Notes under the pieces: model-generated
Databases searched by the model: none
Seen by the model: only the letters and a program-made list of their open reading frames with translations
Told to the model about the DNA's origin: nothing
Shown: positions 12,303 to 23,596 of the stretch, piece by piece
Numbering within the stretch: the stretch's first letter is position 1
Layout: the number at the start of each line of letters is the position of its first letter
Program-made: the position numbers and the translations under genes
Assembly (NCBI GenBank): GCA_945910005.1
Contig: OX246739.1
Coordinates: 12,622,292 to 12,686,291 of the forward strand
DNA: 64,000 bases
Direction of reading: 5' to 3'
Source: Isoperla grammatica
Taxonomy: Eukaryota; Arthropoda; Insecta; Plecoptera; Perlodidae

Positions 12303-12623
12303 ATGGCGGATGGTAGCTCGATCTTTTACAGCTCAAGTTTCGGAGCACGCGTCGTCTGCGATGGTACCTCGTATAGCGTCTCCATTCCAGCCCCCACATT
12401 TATTTATAACCTGGAGGCGCTTGGCCTAACATCACCGCCTCCCAGCTGTTCCCCAGTAGTGCATCATGTGGGGTCTAAGATAACAGGATTACGGAGTCTG
12501 GGCGAGGGGAGACGCACCGGAAGGAGGAAATATACTGTACGTGGGACGGGGGAAGAAAATAACGCAAGGAGACAATGTGAGATGCAAACAACTCGACGGT
12601 ATTGTAAGAAAAACGCACCCTAG
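12303..12623 (+). CDS. Candidate ATG open frame in good Kozak context, unknown product
   Basis: The start AAGATGGCG at 12300-12308 is a near-ideal metazoan initiation context. It opens a 106-codon frame with Ser/Gly/Pro-rich composition: MADGSSIFYSSSFGARVV at the start, then a basic Arg-rich C-terminal half. There is no signal peptide or recognised domain. The frame lies at the left edge of a CpG-richer tract (12300-13570), so a first exon near a promoter is possible. I saw no clear donor that would shorten it. It lies about 100 bases downstream of a foldback hairpin, and the Arg/Thr-rich end looks less protein-like than the start. Chance cannot be excluded. Confidence 0.22.
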   Translation: MADGSSIFYSSSFGARVVCDGTSYSVSIPAPTFIYNLEALGLTSPPPSCSPVVHHVGSKITGLRSLGEGRRTGRRKYTVRGTGEENNARRQCEMQTTRRYCKKNAP

Positions 12624-13570
12624 CCAGTTTACTTGACCAAATCTATATAGACGGAATGCTCAATACTTTTTCTACCGTAATTCATCGGTGCGCGGACAAG
12701 CTACGTTGAAGGCATAACGTCATAATAACTGCGGTCCGCGATCGAACACGTGATACATTGCTTCATGTTTGCACAAAGTGGCACTCTAACTGAGTGAAAG
12801 AACAAATATGATGCATTTTTCACAGCGTTGTTAAATTATTTGGCAAATGGTAGAACGGCTGCGAGTTTCTATTTCTACAATGCCCTGGACGGATAGATCA
12901 ACAAGCAGCGAACTGGGGAATGAATGACGTGGGGGCGTGGGGGGCGGGTTGGGGGGGGGGGGCGGCGCACTAATAAAATAATCGCCCCCAGGCTCCGCTG
13001 TGTTCTCGTCGAAGGGTATATTTCTCCACGTCGTTGTACCTTCCACACTGATCACTGCTCCGAGCTAGATGGATAGATTGTAAGCGAGGTGACAACACCA
13101 CTTTCGAAGATCAATAATGGCGTGTTTGACAGCTGGTGTCTCGACAGCTACACCTATCGATAGAAACACGATACGTTCAATTACAACACATCGCCACGGT
13201 AATTTGCGCATCGGTCGTTGAATAGACCTCGCCACAATATGTTCTACAAAGTGTATAGACGAACAAACCGACAAAACGACGACCACAATCCAACTTTCGC
13301 CCGTCAATGTGTGTTTTTGGTCGAAACTCGAAAGTAATTTGTCAAGTGACCGATTAGATCTGAAACAACACGATTGTTCGTTCACATCCCCCCTTCCACC
13401 CTCGATGCAGACGGAAGTGCCGCCAAGCGAAGCGCAATGCTCGAGCCTTGTGTCTCTAACTTCAACACATTCAAACTATAATAACTGACGCCCCCGCCGG
13501 CGAGTGAGTACCTTGCCCATGTCACGCAGAGGTCTGACGGGGGGAGAATACGCTGCCCTGGGTAATTACA
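12624..13570. promoter_or_regulatory. CpG-richer tract with G-run, possible promoter or first-exon region
   Basis: Compared with its AT-rich surroundings this stretch has many CG dinucleotides, GC-rich motifs and a very G-rich segment at 12930-12966. Minus-strand open frames at 12831-13055 and 13065-13385 are weakly protein-like. The second contains TTGTTTCAG, an acceptor-like sequence, near its start. A plus-strand donor-like GCGA/GTGAGTAC occurs near 13502. I cannot choose between promoter, exon and old repeat. Confidence 0.2.
12930..12966 (+). repeat. G-rich tract, strong quadruplex candidate
   Basis: Several runs of three to twelve G separated by one to three bases meet the usual pattern for an intramolecular G-quadruplex on the plus strand. 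Confidence 0.7.
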
Positions 13571-13765
13571 CCCGGATATTGTTTATTGTCTGTCTAGACG
13601 GAAAGTTATTTGAATGATCACCTGGACTAGGAATTGAAAAAAGCATCACAGAATATAATTATATTTTTAATCTACTTTGTAAAATATTATTAATTATTAT
13701 ATTACAGGCCTACACGCAATCAATTATTGTCCCATAGTGTATTATCACATCAAAGCGTTTAACGA

Positions 13766-13783
13766 GGGGGGGGGGGGGGGGGG
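13766..13783 (+). repeat. Homopolymer G18
   Basis: Eighteen consecutive G residues. The exact length is likely to be unreliable in sequencing and polymorphic. Confidence 0.9.
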
Positions 13784-15180
13784 AGTTTGTATATGTTAAA
13801 ATGTCGATAAGTTTTATGTTCTTAAATTTAAATGTTAATCGATTAAACATTGATGATGTTTGCTTCACTAGCTAGTACGGAACTATCACATTCATGCATG
13901 TGTGACTAGGGCTTTGGATCATACATTAATTTGCGGTAACATCATGTAACCGCCCTTAACATGGGGCGCACATGATGAAAAGGTGTTAATTATTGGTACT
14001 TTGCAATTGACAGGGCTGGCCACCTTTCTCCAATCATCACATCCATGCAACATTTCAACAGACAGCACCGGATTATAGTAATATTATTATTATTAGAGCA
14101 ATGCAATATAAACAGAATTAAATGTTCACGTATTTGCCAACATTCTTCGGACAACATGGTTAATATTGTAAGTAAACAATGAGTACAGGCAACATGAGGA
14201 AAAATATCAGAATCGATATTTAAAAAATAAAAAATTGTGCTATTTCCTTCATTTTTTCCTTTCTTTCTCTTTGGGGTTTTACACATGTATCATTATTCCT
14301 CAAAGAAGGGAACACACATGATCATTTTTAGCTTCTTGCCTGAATACCCATTTAAAACTATACGAACGTACACTGAACATAATACAGGGCAAGGTACTCG
14401 ACTTTGTGTGTGGTAGAACCATTATTTACAGCTCGGTGTTTGCATCGGCCATTGGCCAACACACACTGGACAGAAATAGTCATAACATTACTAGATTCAA
14501 ATCATGCACTCGGTCGCACATAACACAGCAATGTACACCCTCCCTGCCAAGCGCAGCAAAAGCCTAAAACCCTATAATGCATAAGCGAATCAACTTTTTA
14601 ATAGCTAACATCTGTGGTCTGCTGAAAACACACACACACCGACACGGAAAAAGCCAATTAGTTCGCAAAAAAAAAAAACGTATCTAATTAAAACCGTAGT
14701 GCTCGCTCAACGCATTTTACTCAATTACAAAGTTCCATCTTCAGAAGAATAAAAGTGCATAATTACTTGAAAAAGCAAAGTTTTTGTGTCAATTTTCGAA
14801 GCGAACTTGTTTCATTCCACTCTTTTGGATTTGGTCTGAAGTAGCCTAGCTCGTTTTTGTGTGACTGAGAAAGCAATGTAGCAATTGGAAAGCGCGGAAG
14901 AAAAACTACCATACTTTTTTGTTCTTTATTGCGTGCGTAGAAAACTGAATCTTCAATTGGGCGGCCGCCAAAGGACGCGCACGGCGATGTAGATATTTCC
15001 ATCAAACCCTGAAAACTCTTTGCCAAATGCAGCCGCGTTGAAATATTGTGTGTGTGAGAATGAAATCAACTGCGGTGGTTTCAGTTCACTGCCCAAACTA
15101 AACTCGAGTTTATATATATCTGTACAATATATATAATATACATATTGACATATTATGTGCTGTGCTTAGTTTCAATAGAT
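13784..15180. other. AT-rich stretch with one weakly protein-like minus-strand frame
   Basis: The minus-strand frame 14763-15026 (87 codons, contains FGGRPIEDSVFYARNKEQ) is unusually free of low complexity. A TTTTCAG lies inside it near 15010, but its pyrimidine tract is poor. I do not call it as an exon. Nothing else was recognised. Confidence 0.3.
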
Positions 15181-15830
15181 GATTCTCAGAATTGATCTAT
15201 AAAGTCGTGATTTGCTCTATCTACGGGTTTAAGGTCAATTTTTCACTGTTGTGCATTGTTGTCATTGACGATCTAGAGGGCCGTGATTAGCTCTATCTAA
15301 GAGTCTTAGATGAATTCTGAAAAAGGTCCATTCGCGTTGTGTAGGCGTCTGTTAGGCAGAATGTTGCTTCTCTGCATTGTCGGCAGACACATCTCTCGAA
15401 CTGTCCACAGGAAGAAAAGAATGTTCGTATTACTGATCTTCTCTATAAGTAAACATAATCGAATAAGTTCATGGTGGTTTGAGTTTGGGTATTTTGTGAC
15501 ACCAAATTAAACAAAACTGTCTTATCTACATTTTTCGTATTTATATTACGATGATCTTGAAGATGAGATATAGATAGACACGATGGCGGTGCAATTTCTG
15601 ATTATTTCATTTTACCTAATAATATTTCAATCTGATTAGATAATGCTCAAAGGAAACAATAATCACCAAAAGAATTCCACAAAATTGTGTTATATATATT
15701 CTTTTTTCAGCATTGATCTAGGACTCTTAGATAGAGCTAATCACAGATCTTCAATGACAACAATGCAAAATAGTGAAAAATGCACCCATAACTGTCGAGG
15801 ACCCTTGGATAGAGCTCAATTCTGAAAATA
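15181..15830. mobile_element. Foldback element with ~120-130 bp terminal inverted repeats
   Basis: The left arm at 15181-15312 and right arm at about 15711-15828 are imperfect reverse complements. Conserved blocks include TCAGAATTGA, TTTTTCACT, GCATTGTTGTCATTGA and GATTAGCTCTATCTAAGAGT. Each arm holds two related copies of a GCTCTATC-centred motif, so the arms are internally repetitive. The 400 bp centre is AT-rich. It carries a 66-codon frame (15310-15510) with no recognised domain, so the element appears non-autonomous. No target-site duplication was certain. Confidence 0.75.
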
Positions 15831-16414
15831 ATCTGTTCTAATGTAATGGAAACGGGATGGGTGCATGTATGTATGCTGGAGTGTGATATTATGTTATTGG
15901 TATTGTGATTATATGTGATGTAGTGTTGTGTCCTTGATTTTATAGGTTATTTAATGTTTGCTTGCGTATTATCAGAATTTATTAATACTTCACCATAACC
16001 ATCGTTTGCGGTAGAATTAATCTACTAGGATATCTATTATATTGTGCTACTGAATAAACTCGTTGATTTTTTATACGAGGCTTACGCGGGAAACAACAGA
16101 AGAATCATTCAGCACAAAGCCACAGCGGTAATGTTGAGACAGCTATTGACAAATCCTTTCATCCCTTTGAATCCGTGCATTCAAACATAGTAGCGGTAAG
16201 CTAGAGGTATGTTACGAAATTAAAATGTTATTTCGATACAAAACCGTTCACAATTATTGTACTTAAATACGCATTATACTGTAGATTAAATATAACACAA
16301 TGATACAAGTGGTGTATAATACGGATTTCGAAATGGTTACTTGCAAATTACATTCAATTTTGCTTGAGACTTTCAGAATTTCAATATTAGATTAAATAAA
16401 TGCACGTGTATTTA
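15831..16414. other. AT-rich non-coding stretch
   Basis: Nothing recognised. Confidence 0.5.
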
Positions 16415-16480
16415 TCGTTGTCGCTGTCGTCGTCGTCGTCATCGTCATCGTCATCGTCATCGTCGTCATCATCGTCGTCA
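16415..16480. repeat. (CGT/CAT)n trinucleotide repeat
   Basis: Alternating GTC and ATC units form a compound trinucleotide array. Read on the minus strand it would encode poly-Asp, but an in-frame TGA abuts it and nothing else supports coding. Confidence 0.9.
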
Positions 16481-18216
16481 GTGGTGGTTTTGGTTAAAGT
16501 GAGTTTACGTAAATAATGTATGTGCTTTCAATCTTTCATTCATATACATGTATTTTATACCATTGATTGGTATATAAACGACGTATAACTACAATAATTG
16601 TGAGTATAAAATAAAGTACCGGTCCTGTATACATACACCGTGCTCAAGTACATTTTTGTGTTTTGATTACTTTGAAAAGGTGAAATGGTGCATTGGATGA
16701 TTTAGTAAAACCCACCATACACATCTCATAATCGTGCTGCATATTAAAACCCTACGAGATAACGGAAAATATTGTTCGGATACAAAAGCGGAACAAATGG
16801 GAAACTTTTTGTTTAACTTTTCACGATTAAATTGAAATAGCAACAGAAAACACGATAGGCGAGTGTTACAGGATGTGCAGCGGGTATGAGAAACAAATAT
16901 AGGCAAACATCCACGGAATTAATCTAATCATACAATATAATTCTGAAATTCTTGCTTCCGTTCAATGCTGGAGAAACATGCGCTGTTACACTGAACAGGA
17001 AATTTAAGGGGAAATGAGGAAATTAAATCAAAATATCCAAGACAGAAATCAAGTGAATTATATATAATGCCCATCTAGATGTTACAGACACAGAAGGTGA
17101 GAATGTTTGTCAACTTGAAGGAATCTAAAGAAGACATTTGCAGGTCTATCAGAAACTATACATTAAATGTATGAACTGATCTTCCTCAGAACTAGAAATG
17201 CTTAAATTTTACACTTCATAACAACTCATTACTATGGGCAACATTCTTATTTATGTGAAAGTTAAATTGAGAATTCTTCATAATAACTGAGATAGAACAC
17301 GAAATATGAAATACAATGAAACATTATTTTAAGATTCTATATAGAGCTCACCAGGATCCATCCTGTAATACAGAATGTTTTACTCACAGGAAACGGGTTA
17401 AACTTTTCTCCGTGTTCACGAACGAACAGGAGAATTGTGTGGCAAAGAAGGAAATCTAATCAAAATCCCAACCGAAACCTAACAGTTAGAATTAGCATCA
17501 TATCGTCACGAATACTGTTATTCTTGACTCTACTCTCAGCTTGAAACCTTCAGCACTCGCCCCATAATGAGGCTTCGTTAGTCTAAAATGGTAACAATCA
17601 GAGCGCTGAGCAAACTAACCCCAGAGAGAGAAATTAGCGAAATGAATATTACAACCTCAAAATGATAAAATCACAGAATATACATTATTTCACACAACGA
17701 AATGATTGTCGCTTCCATTGTCAGTGTACGCCACTTTGTCCCGGTTAACTCGATTAGACGTATAGTTGTGAAAGTAGAGATAAGTTTCAGCTCGGAACCA
17801 ACTTTTTGTTGTGCTAATGTCATTTCTAAGTGCAAGACAGAACTGTGAGGAGTAATTTGAATATTGAAACAAGACCGCTCTAAAAGACAGACCGACTATA
17901 AGTTTACCCGAAGAAACCATTCTAGAAACTCGACGAAATTAAATTAGGCGTTAATTTGTAGCAATTGTCAAAACGTGGCACAAAGGGAAAAACTTCAATT
18001 AACACAAGAATGTTAACTTGCAAAGAAGCTGGCATTCAGCGGGGAGCTAATTGATGATGACCGGTAAAAATACAAGAATTCAGTTTACTGATGTCGTAGA
18101 TACTATACTACTACTACTGTAGGTAATGTAGAACACTGACTTCACGACACAATAAAGACAAACGCAAGTAGAAACAGGTTCATTATTAAACTAAACCTTT
18201 GTGTAAACACACTCAC
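16481..18216. other. AT-rich non-coding stretch
   Basis: Open frames at 16667-16906 and 17690-17920 (both minus) look random. No structured element was recognised. Confidence 0.5.
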
Positions 18217-18276
18217 CGTCCGGTGCTAACAAGCCTGTGCACGTTATTCCCTTCACCGTGATGCAACACATGCTAA
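18217..18276 (-). CDS. Candidate small internal coding exon, unknown product
   Basis: On the minus strand a branch-point-like TTCTAAC and ACACACCGCAG acceptor precede a 60 bp interval that ends at a near-consensus donor (GACG then GTGAGTGTG). With two leading bases the interval is open and reads SMCCITVKGITCTGLLAPD, plausible for a protein. Only one of three frames is open. Splice phase is 1 at both ends, the same as the candidate at 18977-19045, so the two could be spliced together. Open 60 bp intervals are common by chance, so this rests mainly on the two splice sites. Confidence 0.22.
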
Positions 18277-18536
18277 CTGCGGTGTGTAGTTAGAACATAT
18301 AGAGCTACTTGCTGGAGTGAGTGAACCGCTCATGCACTGAGCTTGTGATACGACTCTGAGGCAGTTAACGGTGCAGGGCTACCAATGTGTTGATACGCAT
18401 TATTACAAGTCGAAAACATAAGCGGAAGCTACTGGAACAATGCGTACAGCACCCAATGCCCTGTGAAGTGAGGGCACTTCATTTATGGCCACGGTCTGGC
18501 CATTAAATCTGGTCATGACAAGATATTGAAAAGTTA

Positions 18537-19148
18537 TCAATTAATGTATTCCCATTTAATGCAAATAATAAGTGTGAATACGATAAATAATAATTGCCAG
18601 TGACAATAACAAAAACTCGATGCGAAATTAAATGGAAAGCCGATGTTAGGTCCGTTCCAGCACATCACATCATTTTGTGGGCAAACAGCCAAGTCGCTGT
18701 AATAAATCTGCCCGAAACTGTGAGCGCAATACCATATTGAGTGATAGTCAGACAAAGGCAAATAAACAATTAGAATTATTGTCAAGCGGTCAGTTTTCAG
18801 AGACATAAACATCAAATTGGAAAAGCGAAATCAATTATCAAAGTTATGGTTTAGCAAAATGAGAAAACCCATGAAATTGGAAATTGCCATTGGAAAGCGA
18901 AATAAAAAGTATGAATTATAGTTGTCAGCGTTGTTTGAGTCATTGCTGTCTACTTGGAGTTGTGCTGACAACTCACCACAAAGGAGATGGAGGGAACAAA
19001 TGATTTCGTGAAAAGTATTTATGAAATATCTATGTGTACGCGCAACTGATGTAGGAATGATAATAAGAATTATACACCAAGCATTATATTCAATGATGTA
19101 TGGTTTAAACACAGAATGGTAACCAGTTAATGCGAAACCAGATATCAA
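18537..19148 (-). other. Extended minus-strand frame with a single in-frame TGA
   Basis: Two adjacent open frames (105 and 92 codons) are in the same frame and separated only by a TGA at about 18831-18833, leaving 204 codons with one stop. The composition is hydrophobic and Ile/Phe/Tyr/Asn-rich, as expected for AT-rich DNA, with no recognised domain. The unusual length may be chance or a decayed membrane-protein-like sequence. Confidence 0.2.
18977..19045 (-). CDS. Candidate small internal coding exon, unknown product
   Basis: On the minus strand a T/C-rich tract (TTCTTATTATCATTCC) and ACATCAG acceptor precede a 69 bp interval that ends at a donor (TTTGTG then GTGAGTTGTC). The open frame has two leading bases, 22 codons starting ARTHRYFINTFHEIICSLHL, and one trailing base. 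This is phase 1 at both ends and compatible with the 18217-18276 candidate about 700 bases downstream. It lies inside the long single-stop frame at 18537-19148. There is no domain and no upstream partner nearby. It is a low-confidence splice-grammar call. Confidence 0.2.
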
Positions 19149-20412
19149 TATAAATTGGTTAGTAATGTTCGGGCTATTACATTGGGGCTGTAATAAATAA
19201 CAATACTAATAATCATATTTAAATATATGTATTTAAGGGTCGCGTAAGTCATTTGTACTTCTACTTTACTAAGTTATTATTACCATTATTTAGTTCTTAC
19301 ATATTTCCAGTTTCTAGTGTTCTTATTTATTTACTAGTTATCATCAGTATCTGTTGGCTTGAAGAAATAAAATAAAGTCAAACAGATAGTTACAACACAA
19401 TAGTTTTAAATCGTTCTTATGTTAGTCCATGCATAAACTTCTAGAAATGTCCATTTCGAGATTGTGCTTGTACGATGAGCATATGGGACGGCTGTGTCCA
19501 TCTGCTGTAATGAATGATATATATGGTGTTGAATTGAGGTGAGAAACGATTGATAGCTGTTCTATTGGCAAACATGTCAATCATAGGAACATGTGGTAAG
19601 ACTGCGTGGGCCTCTTATAGACGAGGAGTTGACGTGTGACCAAGTACATTTACATGGGTAAATGGGTGGTAGGGGAAATTGGAGGACCTCATTTTATTGC
19701 CTCTCACGACTAGCAGAGTGCTAAATATACCAAATGAAGACGAGAAAACCAAATTAAATATTTCGTGATAGGAACGTGACTCGTTCGTTCTAGCTTCTAG
19801 TCATGCTGGACATCTCAATGATATTCTAGGAAACTGGCGTGCGTGTGCGTGTGCGTTAGTCCATGCCGAGTTGATTCAAACAACTAACTCAAATGTGACC
19901 AAAATTAATAAAAACAAAATAAACTATTTCTGAGAAGCTATCGCTGGAAATTGCGCCTTATAAAAACTAATTAACAGAACGCCGTGCGGAATAATATGAC
20001 TAGAGGGCAGACTTGCTGAATTAATGCGTAGCAAATTTACACAAACAAAAATACGACAATTACTACAATTATTAGTTTATTATAAATAAATAACTTTCCG
20101 TCGTCGAAACGGATGCTTGAAAGAATGTTGAAGACGAAATGGACGCCTAAAATACACTTCCCTCTTTCGTACAAGTTCTTTAATCAGGCAATTTGTTTTT
20201 AGTGTCATTTAGCGAATGAAGACTATTAAGAATTTAAGAACTTTGCCAACCCTTATAAAAGATTGTGCCTTATCATTTTAACGCAGGAAAACGGCGTAAC
20301 CTAAAGCAGAGTAATAATTGAAACGAGATTGCCAGGTTTACCGTTGAACCGCAAAAGTGTTTAAAAAAGATGTTCTGTCTTTAAACGTGAAGCGTTATTT
20401 AAATTGGTTTAA
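19149..20412. other. AT-rich non-coding stretch
   Basis: Nothing recognised. Confidence 0.5.
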
Positions 20413-20626
20413 TTACAAGACGCAGGCGGGCGGGACATGTCGAAATTTGGTGGTAACGCTTGCATTGCCATCAAACGGGTAGAACAACACTTTTACGAGG
20501 TTAGAGCGGGCGTTCGTTTTTACGACGACATAAATGTAGGGTGACGTTGCTGACATGGGAATACGATCCCATGGTCTTGGAACTACCCTTGGTTTTATTA
20601 ATTGAAGAGCAATTCGATTGACTTGT
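20413..20626 (-). CDS. Candidate terminal coding exon, unknown product
   Basis: A minus-strand acceptor-like sequence (GGCTCCATTTTCAAG, AG at plus 20627-20628) precedes 70 open codons and a TAA at 20413-20415. The peptide is well mixed and proline-containing, with segments such as KPRVVPRPWDRIPMS and YIYVVVKTNARSNLVKV; it does not look like translated AT-rich noise. The frame is open further upstream to 20673 but without an ATG. No family is recognised and no nearby polyadenylation signal stands out. Alternatives are an old transposable-element fragment or a chance open frame. Confidence 0.23.
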
Positions 20627-20945
20627 CTTGAAAATGGAGCCGAATGAAACAAGGTGTTATTAAAGTTGATCAAGACGGTGAGTTATATAGGGACACAACA
20701 TCAAATCGTCAAAACAGAAATAAGATGGCTGGTACACGAGAATCTGGTTGTAGATTGCGGGGATCGGTTTACGTTTTGTGCAAGAGTATGATATGACTTT
20801 GTTGACATAGTAATATAAGTATAATACCAAACTAATATCATCAATTTAAAAAAATTATACATTTCTTCGAATTTACGTTGTAGACTGCCGCACTCGCTGA
20901 GAAGTACAACAATTGTGAAATACTTATGTACAGTCACTCGCTTTG

Positions 20946-20946
<1 letters not shown>

Positions 20947-21018
<72 letters not shown>
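20947..21018. repeat. (CT)n microsatellite
   Basis: About 36 uninterrupted CT units. It generates spurious Ser/Leu-repeat open frames at 20926-21153. Confidence 0.97.
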
Positions 21019-21023
<5 letters not shown>

Positions 21024-22073
21024 CCCAGATGTCTCACGAGTTTCTCTCTCTCGGCTGCCACTGTACAAACTAACACATCATCAAGCAATAAAACATTCAA
21101 CACACAAAGTACACATTTTTGTATTTGACTCAGTAGTTGAACGACTGTCCTGATTATTATATCAATTTTTCGCTATGCACAGAAAAGTCTTACGAGTGTG
21201 TAGTTTATCGCCAACATTTTTCTGATTCACATTTATACTCCTGCATTCCCTAGGTTGAAAACCAGTGCTACGCACTTCTTACGGCGGAATTTAATTTACA
21301 GATGGACAGCTCAAAAGTATGTACCTACTTTGGCAATTTTTTCTCCGGCACATGGTAGACAACCAAAACACTGTAAAAACTCTTTAAATTTCACAATTAA
21401 TCCATAGCAAATTTTGTTACTGTCGGGTAAATGCTAAATAATGGTAACTTTTGTGAAGCACTGAAACGAATCATGTGATTTGTTATCAGCCGCAAAAACG
21501 ACGGCGACAATGAACGACAAATGGAATCTAGCTATGTCGTTCTACAACAACCGGACTTGTGCTATTTTAGAAACACGAACATGAAAAACGCAATTTAAGC
21601 CACGACAAAACAAAAACTGGCATGTGCGTCGTTTTGCTCTTTATGAAAAGTAATGAATGTTATATATACCTCAAATATCCTGGCAAAGTTCAATGACAGC
21701 TAAAGGTAGTGGAAATTATATTGAGATAAAAATCAACCATCTTATTTTTTGAGTCGAGACAAATAACAATTCCAAATCCTATTATTCTACTATTATTCAT
21801 TCTACATGGCCGATTGTTTGCACAATTAATAGGGAACCTTCATCGAAAAGTTCCACAAACCACATAATTGTAGTTTTCAGTATAGCTATAGCTATCAGCT
21901 ATCACAGGGGAGTGTTCTAATTAATTCATTTGCCGACAATCGAAAACTCTTCACATTTTATGAAAGTTAATTTGTCCCTCACAGAAAATTTGTGTAGCTC
22001 AGTAGGTGGATAATAAATAGGAAATGTACGTTTTTATTTACTCTAACGGCAAATGTAATCACAATAATTAATC
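21019..22073. other. AT-rich non-coding stretch
   Basis: Nothing recognised. Confidence 0.5.
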
Positions 22074-22250
22074 CTGTCACCCCGGTAGCTCAAATGGCAA
22101 GAGCTTGAGTCCCAAAGGATTTGGGATCGATTTTAGACAGGAAAATTTTTATTATTTCGCATACCATCACATTCATTAAGCTGGATCAGACTTGATATCA
22201 CATAGATCCTATGTAATGCTTCCAGACTGTATAGGAAACAATGTGTCAAT
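22074..22250 (+). mobile_element. Probable tRNA-derived SINE, diverged
   Basis: Positions 22086-22097 read TAGCTCAAATGG, a good RNA polymerase III A box. A D-arm stem pairs GCTC (22088-22091) with GAGC (22101-22104). A degraded B box GGATCGATTTT follows at 22124-22134, at roughly tRNA spacing. The anticodon arm and acceptor stem do not fold, so it is not a functional tRNA gene. The AT-rich sequence after it would be the SINE body; its 3' end is my guess. Confidence 0.4.
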
Positions 22251-23542
22251 TTATCTCTTTATCAGAGAGGAAAGTCGAAAAATATATGGTATATTTCACG
22301 TCTACACAAAATTGAAATTAAGTGTTTTATATCATTTTATAAGACGTTAATTTTTGTAATCTAATTATCATCTTACAAAAAAAGAAGTAAGAAATAAACA
22401 AACAATTTATCCACTTTCAATACTGAATAACAAAAAATATTATCTCAAATTGAATTTGTGCGATGATAAACAGTATACGATGCTCAATGTTTCTTGACAA
22501 AACAACGAGAGATCAAAAATGTATAAACTGCCGAGATGGATTACAGGGACACATCAAAATTAAAAAGTGATACGTCCAATACAATCCGAATTATAACGAG
22601 GAAGTGTACATTATCATGTCCATTAAAACAAAACAAAAACACCGAGGCATTGTCATAGCGCTTGTCTCGCGTTGTCGCCCGATGAAACTGTGAGTGAGGT
22701 AGTCAGTCTCATTAGAAGTGCCAGGCCGGCTTTTGGCCGCCAGCCAAACGTTTGTGTGTGCGTGAAAGTGGTGACACGTAGGCCTACACTCGTAATCGCT
22801 AAATGGCTGTTATGATGTGTGTTCAACGGTGGAAAATTAAGATTGATACATCAAAGTCGTCTGCCTGCGCTACGTTGGATTATTTACAAAACCTGTGAAA
22901 CACCCCGTCATAAAAATGAGTTTGTGAAAATCTGACGAAGAAAGGATTGCTTTGTTTACACAGTGAGTGGCAAATGTATCTACACTGACTTTGAATTCAT
23001 GTTTCAGCCTTCTTTTTACGCCTCGTTCATTATTTCACTATCGAACTCATTGTACGTGAAATACGATGTTCTACAACTGGTGACGCTAAAAACGTGACAC
23101 GATTGATTAAAAGTCTAGAAATATCTACGACTGACATTAATATCAATTAAAAAAAAAATCACAAATCTCCATTTCAGTAAATCTCCGCAAATTGTCATTT
23201 GTGAATCACACCATTAAATTCAGCAGACAGTAGACCATGTACTGTTTGTAGTACTTATACTGATGTGTAGTCAAAGTATGAGAATACAACGTGAAAAGCG
23301 TTTGAATCGAAATGCTGCAATAACTAAAATGATGGCAATACCTCACGGTAACACGATAATTAGAACTCGCTAAATTAACGCGAAACAGTGACGTCATCAA
23401 GCTTGTCTAATCGAACACCGCGAACGTAAAACACGTTTGAATGCACCTGCACGTTAGATCGTAATTAACCTTGGTATTATCCGTGTCCACATGTGACTTA
23501 TAGTGGTGGTGTACTGGCGTGATGGGAGCCCATGCAACTTAC
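22251..23542. other. AT-rich stretch with a CpG-richer patch at 22660-22760
   Basis: The patch contains CG dinucleotides and GGCCGGC/GGCCGCC motifs, but no frame or structure that I can name. The rest is featureless. Confidence 0.4.
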
Positions 23543-23596
23543 CAGTCACAACCGATATGCGTGGTCTTGTCGAAGACATTTCATGAAACTTACCTG
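23543..23596 (-). promoter_or_regulatory. Recursive-splice-like site with a 51-bp downstream exon
   Basis: On the minus strand a branch-point-like ACTAAT and a pyrimidine tract lead to TTTTCAG followed at once by GTAAGT (junction between plus 23594 and 23593). That is a 3' splice site fused to a consensus 5' splice site. After 51 bases a second donor, ACTG then GTAAGT, occurs (plus 23537-23542). This is the layout described for recursive splice sites with an RS-exon in long animal introns. The interval is open in one frame and contains an in-frame ATG. A YAG/GTRAGT 9-mer is expected about twice by chance in both strands of a window this size, so the branch point, pyrimidine tract and second donor carry the weight. 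Confidence 0.3.

Noticed and set aside
16415..16480. Poly-Asp coding tract on the minus strand
   Set aside because: It is a trinucleotide microsatellite with an adjacent in-frame stop and no flanking coding sequence.
17341..17400. Minus-strand 11-base microexon between ATTACAG and a GTGAGC donor
   Set aside because: Too short to support by sequence alone, and a competing donor 25 bases upstream makes the arrangement implausible.
20926..21153. Two plus-strand frames with long Ser-Leu repeats
   Set aside because: They are translations of the CT microsatellite at 20947-21018.
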